From Fen-1308 sp035319125 (GTDB lineage Bacteria > Nitrospirota > Thermodesulfovibrionia > Thermodesulfovibrionales > Dissulfurispiraceae): a DNA stretch of 64,000 nucleotides. The translations under genes were made by a program, and so were the position numbers. Positions 7,006 through 15,676 of this stretch are shown piece after piece. Below the pieces are notes generated by a model. The model was not told the origin of the DNA. It did no database searches and worked only from the letters and a program-made list of their open reading frames with translations. The stretch is from contig DATHDG010000034.1 of the NCBI GenBank assembly GCA_035319125.1, forward strand, positions 16,009-80,008. Reading direction: 5' to 3'. Numbering within the stretch: position 1 is the stretch's first letter; each line of letters begins with the position of its first letter.

Positions 7006-9023
7006 ACATTCTTCGACCTCTAATTATTACAATGCTGCTCATCCTGGCTGTGGTCATGATTACAGTCATCCAGATTCATTTCATCAAACTGCCGAGTCTT
7101 GATGTCACGACACGCATTGTGCTCACAGGGCTGCTTACCGTCAACATCGCGGCACTGTTAACACTGATATTCTTTGTTGGAAAAAATCTGTATCGCCTCT
7201 TCGTAGACATGCATCTGAAAGTGCCGGGATATAAATTCAGAACCAAGCTTGTAGCTATTTTTATGACTTTGATATTGATTCCATCGATTTTTCTGTTTCT
7301 AGCAGCAAGCGGCCTTGCGACAGACTATTTTAACCGCCTGTTTTCTCCACAGCTGCGGGAACCCATAGAAAGGTCTGTCGAACTGGCACGCTCCTTCTAT
7401 GATCTGGAAAGGCAACGAGCGCTGACAGCAGGCCGGGAAGCAGCACATGGCACTGTTGTGACTGCTCCGGGGCTTACGATAAAAAAGCTTAGCGCCTTAC
7501 CCAGAGATGCGAGCGATGTGGTCAGGGAAGCCTTCAGTGGAAAAGAAGGTACTGAAGTAATATCTATGACAAACGGCGATGTAATACGGGCTGCAGTCCC
7601 GAGTTCCAGCGGCATAGTGCTTGCTGATATTGATGTTCCGGCAGCAATATCAGCTAAGTCCGAGAAGTTAAGGTTTATACATGAAGAATATTTAAAGCTT
7701 GGTGAGCTGCAGAAACCACTTAAACTAACATATATGCTTACTCTCGGATTTCTAACTTTGATAATGGTCTTCAGCAGCTTATGGGTATCTCTTAAAATAT
7801 CTCGAGATATCACTACTCCGATTCAGGGTCTTGCGATGGCAACATCAAAGGTCGCATCAGGCGATCTCAATGTACAGTTACAAGTTACAAGTAAGGATGA
7901 GATTGGTCTGCTGGTCAGCTCTTTTAACCAGATGGTTGCGCAATTGAAAGACAATAAATCCTCCCTCGAGGAGGCCTATCAGATATCAGATAGGCGCAGG
8001 CTGTATCTGGAAAACATTCTTCAAAACATAACCTCCGGTGTAATCTTTCTTGATAACAGCGGTTACATACTGACCATAAATAAATCCGCCTGCGCAATAC
8101 TGGGACTCGTCGCAGAGCGGGTTGTTGGAATGGATTATAGAAACCTCATTGCAGAACTCCACTCAGATGACCTGCTCAGAATGATCAGAGACATTGAAGG
8201 CAAAGAGGTCCGGGAGATTACAAGAGAAGTCAGGGTAAATCCTGCCGGCAGGCCTCTTATTGTAAGGGTTACAATCTCCGGGATACGCGAGTCCTTTTCA
8301 TCCTCAGCATTGGGGATGCTCGTAGTATTTGAAGACCTCACCGACGTCATCAAAGCACAAAAGGCAGAAGCATGGCAGGAAGTAGCCCGCAGAATAACCC
8401 ATGAAATCAAAAACCCCCTTACTCCTATAAAGCTCTCAACAGAAAGGTTGATCAAAAAATGGCAGAATAAAGATGAGGATTTCGGAGCTGTATTGGAAAA
8501 ATCGACTAAAACTATCATCGCTGAGGTTGAAGATCTCAAAAGGCTCGTGGACATTTTCTCAAAATATGGAAAGATGCCGGAGATAAACAAATCTCCCACG
8601 GACTTGAGCGAACTGGCAGATTCTATCGCTGCACTTTACAAGGGATACAAGGACATCATACTGCATGTTGAATCGCAGCCTGACATCCCGAAGGTAAATA
8701 TCGACGCTGAGCAGATTAGACGTGCGATAATAAACATTTTAGATAATGCTATAGACGCGATGAAACAGACCGGCAATATAAACGTCTTAGTCAGAAAGGC
8801 AGACCATCTGGTATTTGTAGATATAGCTGATACAGGCCCGGGCATACCGGATGATGAAAAGGAAAAGCTCTTCCTCCCGTATTTTTCAAAACGTAAGGGT
8901 GGCACAGGGCTAGGGCTGGCCATATCGGGCAAGATAGCCGCAGACCACGGCGGACGAATAATAGTGCGCGATAACCAGCCGCAAGGCAGCATTTTTACCA
9001 TCGAAATTCCTATCGGTTCATAG
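7002..9023 (+). CDS. ntrY: NtrY-like membrane sensor histidine kinase
   Basis: A 673-residue kinase with the NtrY layout. Three membrane helices lie at about residues 5-25, 38-60 and 82-106, a periplasmic loop follows, and a fourth helix at about 240-265 leads to a HAMP domain (ITTPIQGLAMATSKVASGDL). A PAS domain spans about 335-440. His467 lies in ITHEIKNPLTPIKLSTERL, the NtrY-type H-box. N-box (IINILDNAIDAM), G1 (DTGPGIPDDE) and G2 (GTGLGLAISGK) are intact. It starts inside the DUF4390 gene and is followed 14 nt later by an NtrX-like regulator. It probably senses an envelope or redox/nitrogen signal; the signal is not visible. Confidence 0.92.
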   Translation: MNILRPLIITMLLILAVVMITVIQIHFIKLPSLDVTTRIVLTGLLTVNIAALLTLIFFVGKNLYRLFVDMHLKVPGYKFRTKLVAIFMTLILIPSIFLFLAASGLATDYFNRLFSPQLREPIERSVELARSFYDLERQRALTAGREAAHGTVVTAPGLTIKKLSALPRDASDVVREAFSGKEGTEVISMTNGDVIRAAVPSSSGIVLADIDVPAAISAKSEKLRFIHEEYLKLGELQKPLKLTYMLTLGFLTLIMVFSSLWVSLKISRDITTPIQGLAMATSKVASGDLNVQLQVTSKDEIGLLVSSFNQMVAQLKDNKSSLEEAYQISDRRRLYLENILQNITSGVIFLDNSGYILTINKSACAILGLVAERVVGMDYRNLIAELHSDDLLRMIRDIEGKEVREITREVRVNPAGRPLIVRVTISGIRESFSSSALGMLVVFEDLTDVIKAQKAEAWQEVARRITHEIKNPLTPIKLSTERLIKKWQNKDEDFGAVLEKSTKTIIAEVEDLKRLVDIFSKYGKMPEINKSPTDLSELADSIAALYKGYKDIILHVESQPDIPKVNIDAEQIRRAIINILDNAIDAMKQTGNINVLVRKADHLVFVDIADTGPGIPDDEKEKLFLPYFSKRKGGTGLGLAISGKIAADHGGRIIVRDNQPQGSIFTIEIPIGS

Positions 9024-9037
9024 CAAGGAGACCTCGC

Positions 9038-10411
9038 ATGGCAAAAAAAACAGTTCTGATAGTCGACGACGAAGCTGGAATAAGGGAAAGCCTCACCGGC
9101 ATCTTCGAAGACGAGGGATATGAAACATTAACAGCACCTACGGCTGAAGATGCACTCTCTCTGCTTAAAGAGAAATCGCCGGACATAGTTTTTCTGGATG
9201 TATGGCTGCCTGAGATGGACGGCATTGAAGCGCTGACAAAAATATGTGAGATCGATAATAATCTCCCGGTTGTAATCATATCGGGACATGGCAATATAGA
9301 GCTTGCAATTAAAGCGACGCGGCTAGGCGCGTATGATTTCCTGGAAAAGCCGCTTTCTCTCGAAAAAGTATTGCTCGTAGCACAGAGAGCTTTAGAACGC
9401 CGCAAACTTGAGGTCGAGAACAGAACACTCAGAGCCGACCTCGGCAAGAGGTGGAAGCTCATAGGAGAATCGGGAAAAATGCGTGCCCTCAGAAAGCAGA
9501 TCGAGATGGCAGCGCAAAGCAGTTCTAGAGTGCTTATTCTTGGTGAAAGCGGAACAGGCAAAGAGCTTGTAGCAAGGCAGCTGCACGAAAATGGGCCGCG
9601 GTCAAATAGCCCGTTTGTTGAAGTGAATTGCGCTGCAATACCTCAGGAACTGATCGAGAGCGAACTCTTCGGCCATGAAAAGGGCTCTTTCACGGGGGCT
9701 TCTGAACGAAAGATAGGAAAGTTTGAGCTCGCTAATGAGGGATCTCTGTTCCTGGACGAGATAGGCGACATGGCTCTTCAGACTCAGGCAAAAGTGTTGC
9801 GAGTGATAGAGACCCAAGTCTTTCAGCGGGTGGGCGGAGCAAAGAATATCAAGGTTGATGTCAGAATAATTGCTGCTACAAATAAAGATCTTGCCGAAGA
9901 AGTAAAGAAAGGTAATTTCAGAGAAGACCTCTTTTTCCGGCTAAATGTCATCCCTCTCAGCGTTCCACCATTGCGTGAGAGAAAAGAAGATATTCAGCAG
10001 CTGGCTGAACATTTTATTGACATATTCTCAACTGAAAACGGAACAAAGCCAAAAGAGCTCGGGCCGGATGCAATACGCCTGTTCCACTCTTATAACTGGC
10101 CAGGCAATATCAGAGAACTGAGAAATGCCATTGAACGCCTGCTTATCATGGCTCCATCTTCTAATATAAGTGCTTCCGACATATCAGCACTTGGAATGCT
10201 CGGATCAACTCAGTCAATCAGAAATGATTTCACTTCCTTTACCACATTAAAAGAGGCTCGTGACGCCTTTGAAAAGGAGTTTATTTTGAGAAAGCTCCAG
10301 GACAATGATTGGAATGTGTCAAAGACAGCAGACTCAATAGCCGTTGAACGCAGCAATTTGCATAAGAAGATTAAAACATATGGCATCAGCGAAAACAGGA
10401 TAAAGCAATGA
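9038..10411 (+). CDS. ntrX: NtrX-like sigma-54-dependent response regulator
   Basis: A 457-residue activator. The receiver domain has Asp54 in VFLDVWLPEMDG. The AAA+ domain has Walker A GESGTGKE (169-176) and the sigma-54 contact loop reads GSFTGA instead of the usual GAFTGA. The Fis-type helix-turn-helix is at the C-terminus (SKTADSIAVERSNLHKKIK). AAGGAGACC precedes ATG 9038. It is the partner of the NtrY-like kinase just upstream, and its end overlaps der by 4 nt. The loop variant is common among NtrX proteins, some of which act without sigma-54 activation, so direct sigma-54 control is not certain. Confidence 0.92.
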   Translation: MAKKTVLIVDDEAGIRESLTGIFEDEGYETLTAPTAEDALSLLKEKSPDIVFLDVWLPEMDGIEALTKICEIDNNLPVVIISGHGNIELAIKATRLGAYDFLEKPLSLEKVLLVAQRALERRKLEVENRTLRADLGKRWKLIGESGKMRALRKQIEMAAQSSSRVLILGESGTGKELVARQLHENGPRSNSPFVEVNCAAIPQELIESELFGHEKGSFTGASERKIGKFELANEGSLFLDEIGDMALQTQAKVLRVIETQVFQRVGGAKNIKVDVRIIAATNKDLAEEVKKGNFREDLFFRLNVIPLSVPPLRERKEDIQQLAEHFIDIFSTENGTKPKELGPDAIRLFHSYNWPGNIRELRNAIERLLIMAPSSNISASDISALGMLGSTQSIRNDFTSFTTLKEARDAFEKEFILRKLQDNDWNVSKTADSIAVERSNLHKKIKTYGISENRIKQ

Positions 10412-11760
10412 GCGCTGTCGTTGCCATCATCGGCAGGCCGAACGTCGGCAAATCATCCCTTTTCAACCGCATGATTAAAAAAAGCGGCCATCGCAAACCA
10501 GCAGCAATTACCGAAGAGACTCCTGGCGTAACTCGTGACAGAAATTATGGATTCGTCGACTGGGAAGGCAGGAAATTCACAGTGATCGATACTGGTGGAT
10601 TTTACCCTGAAGGTCTCCCGCATGAAGAACAGGAGATCGCAGATCAGGTGCGTGAACAGGCTTTGTTTGCTATAGAGGAGGCTGATATTATAGTCCATCT
10701 GCTGGACGGCAAAGAAGGACTGATTCCGTCAGACCGTGAAATGGCTGGTTTGTTGCGGGCGTCGGGGAAAAAAGTCTTCTGGGTTGTAAACAAGATTGAT
10801 GTCCCGTCAAGAGAAAACAATATTATCGATTTTTATGCGATTGGCGGGAAAGACATCTATCCGGTTTCAGCAGCTAGCGGCCTCGGATTTGAAGAGCTGA
10901 TGGAGCGAATTGTGGCCGAATTGCCTGCCTCCGGGTCAATCCTCGATCCTGCGCTTCAAAACCTGCCGAAAGTTGCAGTAATCGGAAAGCCCAACGTCGG
11001 CAAATCCACCCTGATCAACGCCTTTCTTGGCAAAAAACGCCTCATTGTAAGTTCAGTGCCTGGTACAACACGGGATGCGATAGATTCTTTATGCACGTAT
11101 TATGGCGAAAAGTTTCTTTTTATAGACACCGCAGGCATTAGGAAAAAACCGCGACAATACTCTGTGGAAGGTCTCTCTGTCATGCGGACAATGAAGAGCA
11201 TAGAAAGGGCCGATATCGTTATAGTCGTTGTGGACGCATCACAGGAAATTGGCGATCAGGAACAGAAGATTGCAGGCCTGGCCCAGGAATTGGGAAAAGG
11301 CCTTATCCTTTTTTTTAACAAATGGGATCTGGTCAAAGACCCTGAAACCGCATACAAACGACTGGCAGAGGAGATCAAGCTAAAACTCTGGTTCATGGAA
11401 TACGTTCCGTGGATAACAGCATCAGGCCTGAAAAAGACACGAATCACCAACGTATTTCCTCTTATCAGGGAAATCATGGCTGAACGCCGCCGAAAGATCA
11501 AGACACACGAACTCAATGAGCTACTTTTAAAAATCCTTGCGAGGAAGCCATTTCCCCTATACCGCGGGAAGGAGCTGAAATTTTACTATATAACTCAAAC
11601 CGGCATCGAGCCGCCTACTTTCAGGATTTTTGTAAATTATCCTTCAGGCATTAAAGCTTCACAGATTGGCTATATTGAAAAAGCATTGAGAACTCGCTAT
11701 TCTTTTAAGGGAACGCCGATTCGCATTTTTGTCAAGGCGCGGCGGAATGTGGTAAAATAA
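10408..11760 (+). CDS. der: Ribosome assembly GTPase Der (EngA)
   Basis: Essential tandem-GTPase needed for 50S subunit maturation. Two G domains are visible: the first with GRPNVGKSSLFNRM near residue 9, DTGG and NKID; the second with GKPNVGKSTLINAF near residue 193, DTAGIRKKP and NKWD. A KH-like domain follows at the C-terminus (LKFYYITQTGIEPPTFRIFVN is recognisable from residue about 391). Normal length at 450 aa. The ATG overlaps the ntrX stop by 4 nt, making der the last gene of the DUF4390-ntrY-ntrX-der operon. Confidence 0.97.
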   Translation: MSAVVAIIGRPNVGKSSLFNRMIKKSGHRKPAAITEETPGVTRDRNYGFVDWEGRKFTVIDTGGFYPEGLPHEEQEIADQVREQALFAIEEADIIVHLLDGKEGLIPSDREMAGLLRASGKKVFWVVNKIDVPSRENNIIDFYAIGGKDIYPVSAASGLGFEELMERIVAELPASGSILDPALQNLPKVAVIGKPNVGKSTLINAFLGKKRLIVSSVPGTTRDAIDSLCTYYGEKFLFIDTAGIRKKPRQYSVEGLSVMRTMKSIERADIVIVVVDASQEIGDQEQKIAGLAQELGKGLILFFNKWDLVKDPETAYKRLAEEIKLKLWFMEYVPWITASGLKKTRITNVFPLIREIMAERRRKIKTHELNELLLKILARKPFPLYRGKELKFYYITQTGIEPPTFRIFVNYPSGIKASQIGYIEKALRTRYSFKGTPIRIFVKARRNVVK

Positions 11761-11781
11761 CGTGCCGGTGTGTCTGCGCTT

Positions 11782-11810
11782 TTGACGTTGCCCTTGTGGG
11801 CATTTATGGA
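11782..11810 (+). promoter_or_regulatory. Candidate promoter for the universal stress gene
   Basis: TTGACG (11782-11787) and TATGGA (11805-11810) with a 17-nt spacer, 50 nt upstream of the UspA-like start. A short inverted repeat GCCC-ttgt-GGGC lies in the spacer and might instead be a weak terminator for der. Confidence 0.4.
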
Positions 11811-11860
11811 CTGTTTGTACGGGCTCAAGACAGGCAGCTTCTTCTCTAAGGAGGAATATA

Positions 11861-12280
11861 ATGCAAAAAATTCTGGTTGCTCACGACGGCTCAAAATCGT
11901 CCGACAAAGCACTGAAGAAAGCTATTGAGCTCACTACAAGCTTCAATGCTTCGCTTACAATCCTCGCCGTCGTTCCTGAACTTTATCTGACAGAACTGGC
12001 CGATGTGGACCGCAACCGGATCTCTGATTCGCTTACGCGCGAAACCACAGATGCAATGGAAAAAATCAGAAAGTCGCTGTCAGGCAAGTCAATTGATGTT
12101 AAGACCGTCATTAGGCAAGGAGACCCGGCTGAGAAGATACTCGAGACGGCGCAGAAGATGAAGGTGGACCTGATTGTTACAGGATCTCACGGCAGACATG
12201 GAACTAAGAAATTCCTTCTTGGTAGTGTATCAGGCAAAGTCGTAGACTATTCCAAATGTCCTGTACTTGTGGTCAAGTGA
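11861..12280 (+). CDS. Universal stress protein (UspA family)
   Basis: A 139-residue single-domain Usp protein. The N-terminal strand KILVAHDGSKSSDKAL and the C-terminal ATP-binding motif GSHGRHGTKKFLLGSVSGKV followed by CPVLVV fit the ATP-binding G2xG9G(S/T) type. AAGGAGG lies 7-8 nt before ATG 11861. It is monocistronic and converges on fumA. Its function is likely nucleotide-dependent stress protection; the specific target is unknown. Confidence 0.94.
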   Translation: MQKILVAHDGSKSSDKALKKAIELTTSFNASLTILAVVPELYLTELADVDRNRISDSLTRETTDAMEKIRKSLSGKSIDVKTVIRQGDPAEKILETAQKMKVDLIVTGSHGRHGTKKFLLGSVSGKVVDYSKCPVLVVK

Positions 12281-12298
12281 GCTATAGCAAAGATTGAA

Positions 12299-13171
12299 TT
12301 ACCAGATCAATCGTGCTTTACGATTAGCCCAGCACGAAAAAGCAACGTCCACAAAACAGGTCTGGGGATGACGGTGTGCAACAGCAACGCGAGCACCAAA
12401 TAGAGTAACGTTTCTCATAAGTCCTTCAGCCGTACGCCCAAACTCATTCACTTCTTTTATGATTTCAGTTTCAAGAGCGGCAAGACGCTCGTCAGGATTT
12501 GCAGTATTGATCCTGCCACATAGTTGACGCCGAGAAAGATAGGCCACTTGGTCACGGGCGCCTCCCACAGCTACTCCAAGCATATATGGCGGACAGCCCA
12601 TTCCCTTTGCCTTTGCAACAGCATCAAGCACACAGCGTTTAATACCATCAAAATCACGTGCAGCAACTGATTTTCCGCTTTTATCAGCTCCGCTGTCCGG
12701 GAAAGCAGCCGGCAGCTTATATTGACTGCCAAGGTTTTCACATTCAGAACCCTGCAGCATTAAATCAATAGTGAGGGAATTCTTTTCAGTCTCTTCGATA
12801 TGAATAAGCGGAAAATAAAGGCCTATATTGTCACCAGTGTTCAGGCCGGATATCATATCAACAGCATTCGGGCTGAGCGGAATCTTTTTTGTTGCAATCC
12901 TTGTCGCCTCGATAATATCCTCGCGCACCTGCAGCTGGCTGAGCCCACGCGGTACCCAAACAAAGAAAAATGGTATGCCCGTATCAAGGCAAAGCGGCCG
13001 CAAAGCAGCGCGAGAGGCAGAAATATGTTTCAGTGTCTGATTCATCGATTCCCTGACGCCCGGATCAGTTTCAGCCCCATACGCCCGCTTCAGCGCCTCT
13101 TCAACATCGCTGGGGATGGATGAAGCGACTTTCTTGTATAATTCGACAATCCCTTCTCTGAGTTTCAGCAC
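12299..13171 (-). CDS. fumA: Class I fumarate hydratase, alpha subunit
   Basis: N-terminal (alpha) half of a two-subunit iron-sulfur fumarase, which interconverts fumarate and malate. Three likely 4Fe-4S ligands are visible: Cys61 in PLCLDTG, Cys193 in GMGCPP, and Cys280 in SCWANRKA. At 290 aa it is the normal alpha-subunit length. A GTG start at 13171 is chosen, with GAGG 8 nt before; the ATG two nt upstream is out of frame and stops at once. No beta-subunit gene is adjacent or in the window, which is unusual since the pair is often adjacent. L(+)-tartrate dehydratase alpha is a less likely alternative. Confidence 0.88.
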   Translation of the reverse strand: MLKLREGIVELYKKVASSIPSDVEEALKRAYGAETDPGVRESMNQTLKHISASRAALRPLCLDTGIPFFFVWVPRGLSQLQVREDIIEATRIATKKIPLSPNAVDMISGLNTGDNIGLYFPLIHIEETEKNSLTIDLMLQGSECENLGSQYKLPAAFPDSGADKSGKSVAARDFDGIKRCVLDAVAKAKGMGCPPYMLGVAVGGARDQVAYLSRRQLCGRINTANPDERLAALETEIIKEVNEFGRTAEGLMRNVTLFGARVAVAHRHPQTCFVDVAFSCWANRKARLIW

Positions 13172-13196
13172 ATAGACCTCGAGTCATGCTCCACGA

Positions 13197-13243
13197 GTAA
13201 TGAATTTCATTACAAGAATATCAGAATCAGCCCCCTTTAGCAA
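13197..13243 (-). promoter_or_regulatory. fumA promoter with palindromic operator over the start site
   Basis: On the minus strand, TTGCTA (13243-13238) and TATTCT (13220-13215) are spaced 17 nt. Directly after the -10 box comes the perfect palindrome GTAATGAAATTCATTAC (13213-13197: 7-bp arms, 3-nt centre), which would cover the transcription start. This is the geometry of a repressor operator; the regulator is unknown. Confidence 0.5.
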
Positions 13244-13258
13244 CAGCAATCTAAGAGG

Positions 13259-13708
13259 CTAGTGCATGCCCCTCATCATGCGTCTTCCCTTCCAGACGGG
13301 CATGCAGTCGGAATCCCTGAATCGGATGACCTTTCCAGTAGACAAATCTTTCATGCGGCTTGCCACCAATAAAAGCTGGCCATCGCGGGAAAAGAATTTT
13401 GAGCCGGTAATTTCGTATAACCTTCCGCGCTGGAATTCGAAGCCCTGCTCCGAGATAAACCACGGCGGCCCTGTGATAACCCGGTAATCTTTTGCGCCTG
13501 CTCGCAGCATCACAATAACCGGACCTCTCATCTCGCGGCCAAAGTCCGCAAGAGTTCCGCTGATAGTAATCTCCGTGTTTTCGTCATAACCTTCCCAGCT
13601 CTCATTGCCCTCATTATCGGCAAAGGCTTGGGGAAATGAGAAAAAAAGAAAAAAGACCGCCAGAAGGAACAACTTTGAGCAGGCCTTCATGTCGTAAAGA
13701 TTCAGCAT
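13259..13708 (-). CDS. Small secreted protein of unknown function
   Basis: A 149-residue protein with a clear signal peptide (KLFLLAVFFLFFSFPQAFA, cleaved near residue 30). The mature part begins acidic and then forms a strand-rich domain with ITISGTLADFG, GPVIVMLRAG, GRLYEITGS and GQLLLVASRM, suggestive of an OB-fold (DUF4131- or BOF-like), and ends in a basic Met-rich tail (KGRRMMRGMH). I do not recognise a family. The ATG at 13708 has a weak GAG-type site; Met7 is an alternative. It lies just after the terminator of the Spy-like gene. Its periplasmic location and Met-rich tail suggest, but do not show, a link to the metal-stress module next door. Confidence 0.7.
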   Translation of the reverse strand: MLNLYDMKACSKLFLLAVFFLFFSFPQAFADNEGNESWEGYDENTEITISGTLADFGREMRGPVIVMLRAGAKDYRVITGPPWFISEQGFEFQRGRLYEITGSKFFSRDGQLLLVASRMKDLSTGKVIRFRDSDCMPVWKGRRMMRGMH

Positions 13709-13721
13709 TTTATCTACTCAA

Positions 13722-13763
13722 AAGAATCGGGGATAGGGGCTTCCAGGCCCATCCCCGATTCTT
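13722..13763 (-). terminator. Rho-independent terminator of the Spy/ZraP-like gene
   Basis: Arms AAGAATCGGGGAT (13722-13734) and ATCCCCGATTCTT (13751-13763) are perfectly complementary over 13 bp, with an extra inner GGGC/GCCC pairing. On the minus strand the hairpin ends in a short TTTT run. It lies 20 nt after the Spy-like stop. Confidence 0.75.
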
Positions 13764-13782
13764 GTATAGCTGGTATCCGTTC

Positions 13783-14187
13783 TTACCATCCGCCCATTCT
13801 GCCCATGCCGCCCGTTCCCATGCGACCGCACATACCGCACCCGACTCCAGCCAATCCACTGGCCGTAGCTCGCTTTTGTATTTCGGTCCTGACGTCGACC
13901 ATTTCCTTCTGCTTTGCCGATACCGCATTCCAATCAGTAGGGGTCTGGGATCGCAGGGTCATCAATTCAGTCCTCAACTGTAGCATCTTCTGCTTCAATG
14001 GCAGTATGTCATTCTGAAACTTGGCAAAATTCTGCGCTTGCTCAGGCGTGACTGCCGCGCCGGCCACCGGACAATTCCCGTAGCCCGCACCCATTCCCAT
14101 GCCGTAGCCCGGTCCAATCGCAAGAGCTGCAGTCACTCCGACCACAACCAATACTGCTGCCAGGCTTGCTATAACACCTCTCTTCAT
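13783..14187 (-). CDS. Spy/CpxP/ZraP-like periplasmic metal or envelope stress protein
   Basis: A 134-residue secreted protein. A signal peptide (about residues 1-24, ending AALA) is followed by a Gly/Met-rich segment, a helical region with TPEQAQNFAKFQ and LKQKMLQLRTELMTLRSQ that resembles the LTxxQ-type helices of Spy/CpxP/ZraP, and a tail GCGMCGRMGTGGMGRMGG with two cysteines and several Met, suited to metal binding. ATG 14187 follows GGAGG by 8 nt; a GTG at 14196 is possible but overlaps this site. A sigma-54 promoter lies directly upstream, and a ZraSR-like two-component system is the next locus. It likely acts as a zinc- or copper-responsive periplasmic chaperone or metal buffer. Confidence 0.85.
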   Translation of the reverse strand: MKRGVIASLAAVLVVVGVTAALAIGPGYGMGMGAGYGNCPVAGAAVTPEQAQNFAKFQNDILPLKQKMLQLRTELMTLRSQTPTDWNAVSAKQKEMVDVRTEIQKRATASGLAGVGCGMCGRMGTGGMGRMGGW

Positions 14188-14230
14188 TCTGCTCACCTCC
14201 TCTCATGGTCAATTAATTCCAACCATGGGA

Positions 14231-14247
14231 AAGCAACCGACGTGCCA
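14231..14247 (-). promoter_or_regulatory. Sigma-54 (RpoN) promoter of the Spy/ZraP-like gene
   Basis: On the minus strand TGGCACGTCGGTTGCTT (14247-14231) matches the -24/-12 consensus TGGCAC-N5-TTGC with the GG and GC elements at the correct 10-nt spacing. The predicted start is near 14220, leaving a short leader that includes the GGAGG ribosome site. Confidence 0.88.
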
Positions 14248-14296
14248 AAAATAACAGACTGATATATATGAATATTACTAAGCATCACCACTTAAC

Positions 14297-14338
14297 TTGT
14301 GCAAATCTTGCGTCTGTATCAATGCATTAATTGCACAA
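14297..14338. promoter_or_regulatory. Candidate enhancer (upstream activator) site
   Basis: The octamer TTGTGCAA (14297-14304) and its exact inverse TTGCACAA (14331-14338) flank the palindrome AATGCATT. Their centres are 34 bp apart (about three helical turns), 80-120 bp upstream of the predicted sigma-54 start. This is where NtrC-family activators bind. The neighbouring sigma-54 regulator gene is the obvious candidate binder. Confidence 0.5.
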
Positions 14339-14344
14339 AAAGGA

Positions 14345-15676
14345 TCAGTTCGACCCATATTCCTTAATCTTGTACTGGAGCGACCTCAAGGATATGCCGA
14401 GCATCTCAGCCGCTTTTCTTCGGTTTCCGGCCGTCTTTGAAAGAGCTTTTCTGATCGCCTCTTTTTCAAGACTCTTCAGGTCGTCGCCGTTTTTTTTCGG
14501 TCGCAACCCGCACAAGTCGTCAATATCCGGGATTTGCAGCTCGGTTCCCCTGGAAATGATTATGGCACGCTCGATAACATTTTCGAGCTCGCGGATGTTT
14601 CCCGGCCACGGGTATTTCATCAGGCTTTCCATTGCCGTTTCAGACACAGTCCTTTCTTCCTTACCCAGGCGCCCAGCTATCGAAACGGCAAGATAGCGCA
14701 CAATTTCTTTCATATGCGATTTGCGCTCCCTCAATGGCGGGATCGCCACCGGAAATACATTCAGGCGGTAATAGAGGTCTTCCCTAAACTTGCCGTCGCT
14801 TACCATCTGTTTCAGATCCCTGTTTGTAGCCGCTATGACGCGCGCGTCGGTCTTAAGCGTGTTAAGCGATCCGAGCCGCTCAAACGTCTTGTCCTGCAAA
14901 ACCTTAAGCAGCTTGGCTTGCAGCGCAATACTCATCTCGGACACTTCATCGAGCATTATGGAGCCGCCGCTTGCAAATTCGAATTTTCCCTTTTTCTGCT
15001 GTAATGCCCCGGTAAACGCACCTCTCTCATGTCCAAAAAGTTCCGATTCGAGCAGATTTTCGGGAATAGCAGCACAATTGATCTCTACGAATGGGCCCGC
15101 CCTTCCGCTCAAGCGATGAAGCACCTTTGCTACAAGTGTTTTGCCGGTCCCGGTTTCACCGTACAGCATCACAGTTGCATCAGTCGGCGCAACATCCCTG
15201 ACCGTCTTCAGCACGCCCTCCATCCCCGCAAACACAATGTCCAGCGACGGGATATCTCCAAAGACAGATGACCTGAGCAGCGCATTTTCGCCGAGCAGGC
15301 ATTGCCGGTCGAATATCTTTGCAACAGCAATCCGAAGCTGGTCAGGGTCTTTAAGAGGTTTTGTTATATAGTCGGCGGCTCCTTTTTTCATGGCCGCCAC
15401 CGCGGTCTCGACCGTGGCGAAGGCGGTGATAACTATAAAATCGGTATCGCTGATCTTCCGGGCCTCCTCCATAAAACGGATACCATCCATTTTGGGCATC
15501 TTTAGATCTGATATTACAAGGTTCGGCGACATGGAATTGATCGCCTTGAGCGCCTCCTCCGGGTCGGCATAGCCCCTGACCGAATAACCCGCATCCTCAA
15601 GGATCCTGGTCATCAGAAGAAGAAACGAGCGCTCGTCGTCAACGACGATAATACGGAAGTTCTCTCGGCTACTCAT
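14345..15676 (-). CDS. ZraR/HydG-like sigma-54-dependent response regulator
   Basis: A 443-residue activator. The receiver domain has Asp57 in VISDLKMPKMDG. The AAA+ domain has Walker A GETGTGKT (173-180) and an intact sigma-54 loop GAFTGA. The C-terminal Fis-type helix-turn-helix is NRRKAAEMLGISLRSLQYK. I take ATG 15676, which overlaps the kinase stop by 8 nt; a GTG at 15697 would add seven residues. It is co-transcribed with the kinase and lies 98 nt upstream of a sigma-54 promoter for a ZraP-like gene, so it most likely activates that promoter. Confidence 0.93.
   Translation of the reverse strand: MSSRENFRIIVVDDERSFLLLMTRILEDAGYSVRGYADPEEALKAINSMSPNLVISDLKMPKMDGIRFMEEARKISDTDFIVITAFATVETAVAAMKKGAADYITKPLKDPDQLRIAVAKIFDRQCLLGENALLRSSVFGDIPSLDIVFAGMEGVLKTVRDVAPTDATVMLYGETGTGKTLVAKVLHRLSGRAGPFVEINCAAIPENLLESELFGHERGAFTGALQQKKGKFEFASGGSIMLDEVSEMSIALQAKLLKVLQDKTFERLGSLNTLKTDARVIAATNRDLKQMVSDGKFREDLYYRLNVFPVAIPPLRERKSHMKEIVRYLAVSIAGRLGKEERTVSETAMESLMKYPWPGNIRELENVIERAIIISRGTELQIPDIDDLCGLRPKKNGDDLKSLEKEAIRKALSKTAGNRRKAAEMLGISLRSLQYKIKEYGSN

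Noticed and set aside
9010..9561. 183-codon minus-strand frame inside ntrX
   Set aside because: Antisense shadow; Ser/Arg-rich composition and no start site.
11783..11805. GCCC/GGGC inverted repeat after der as a terminator
   Set aside because: The stem is short and no T-run follows; a promoter reading of the region is as likely.
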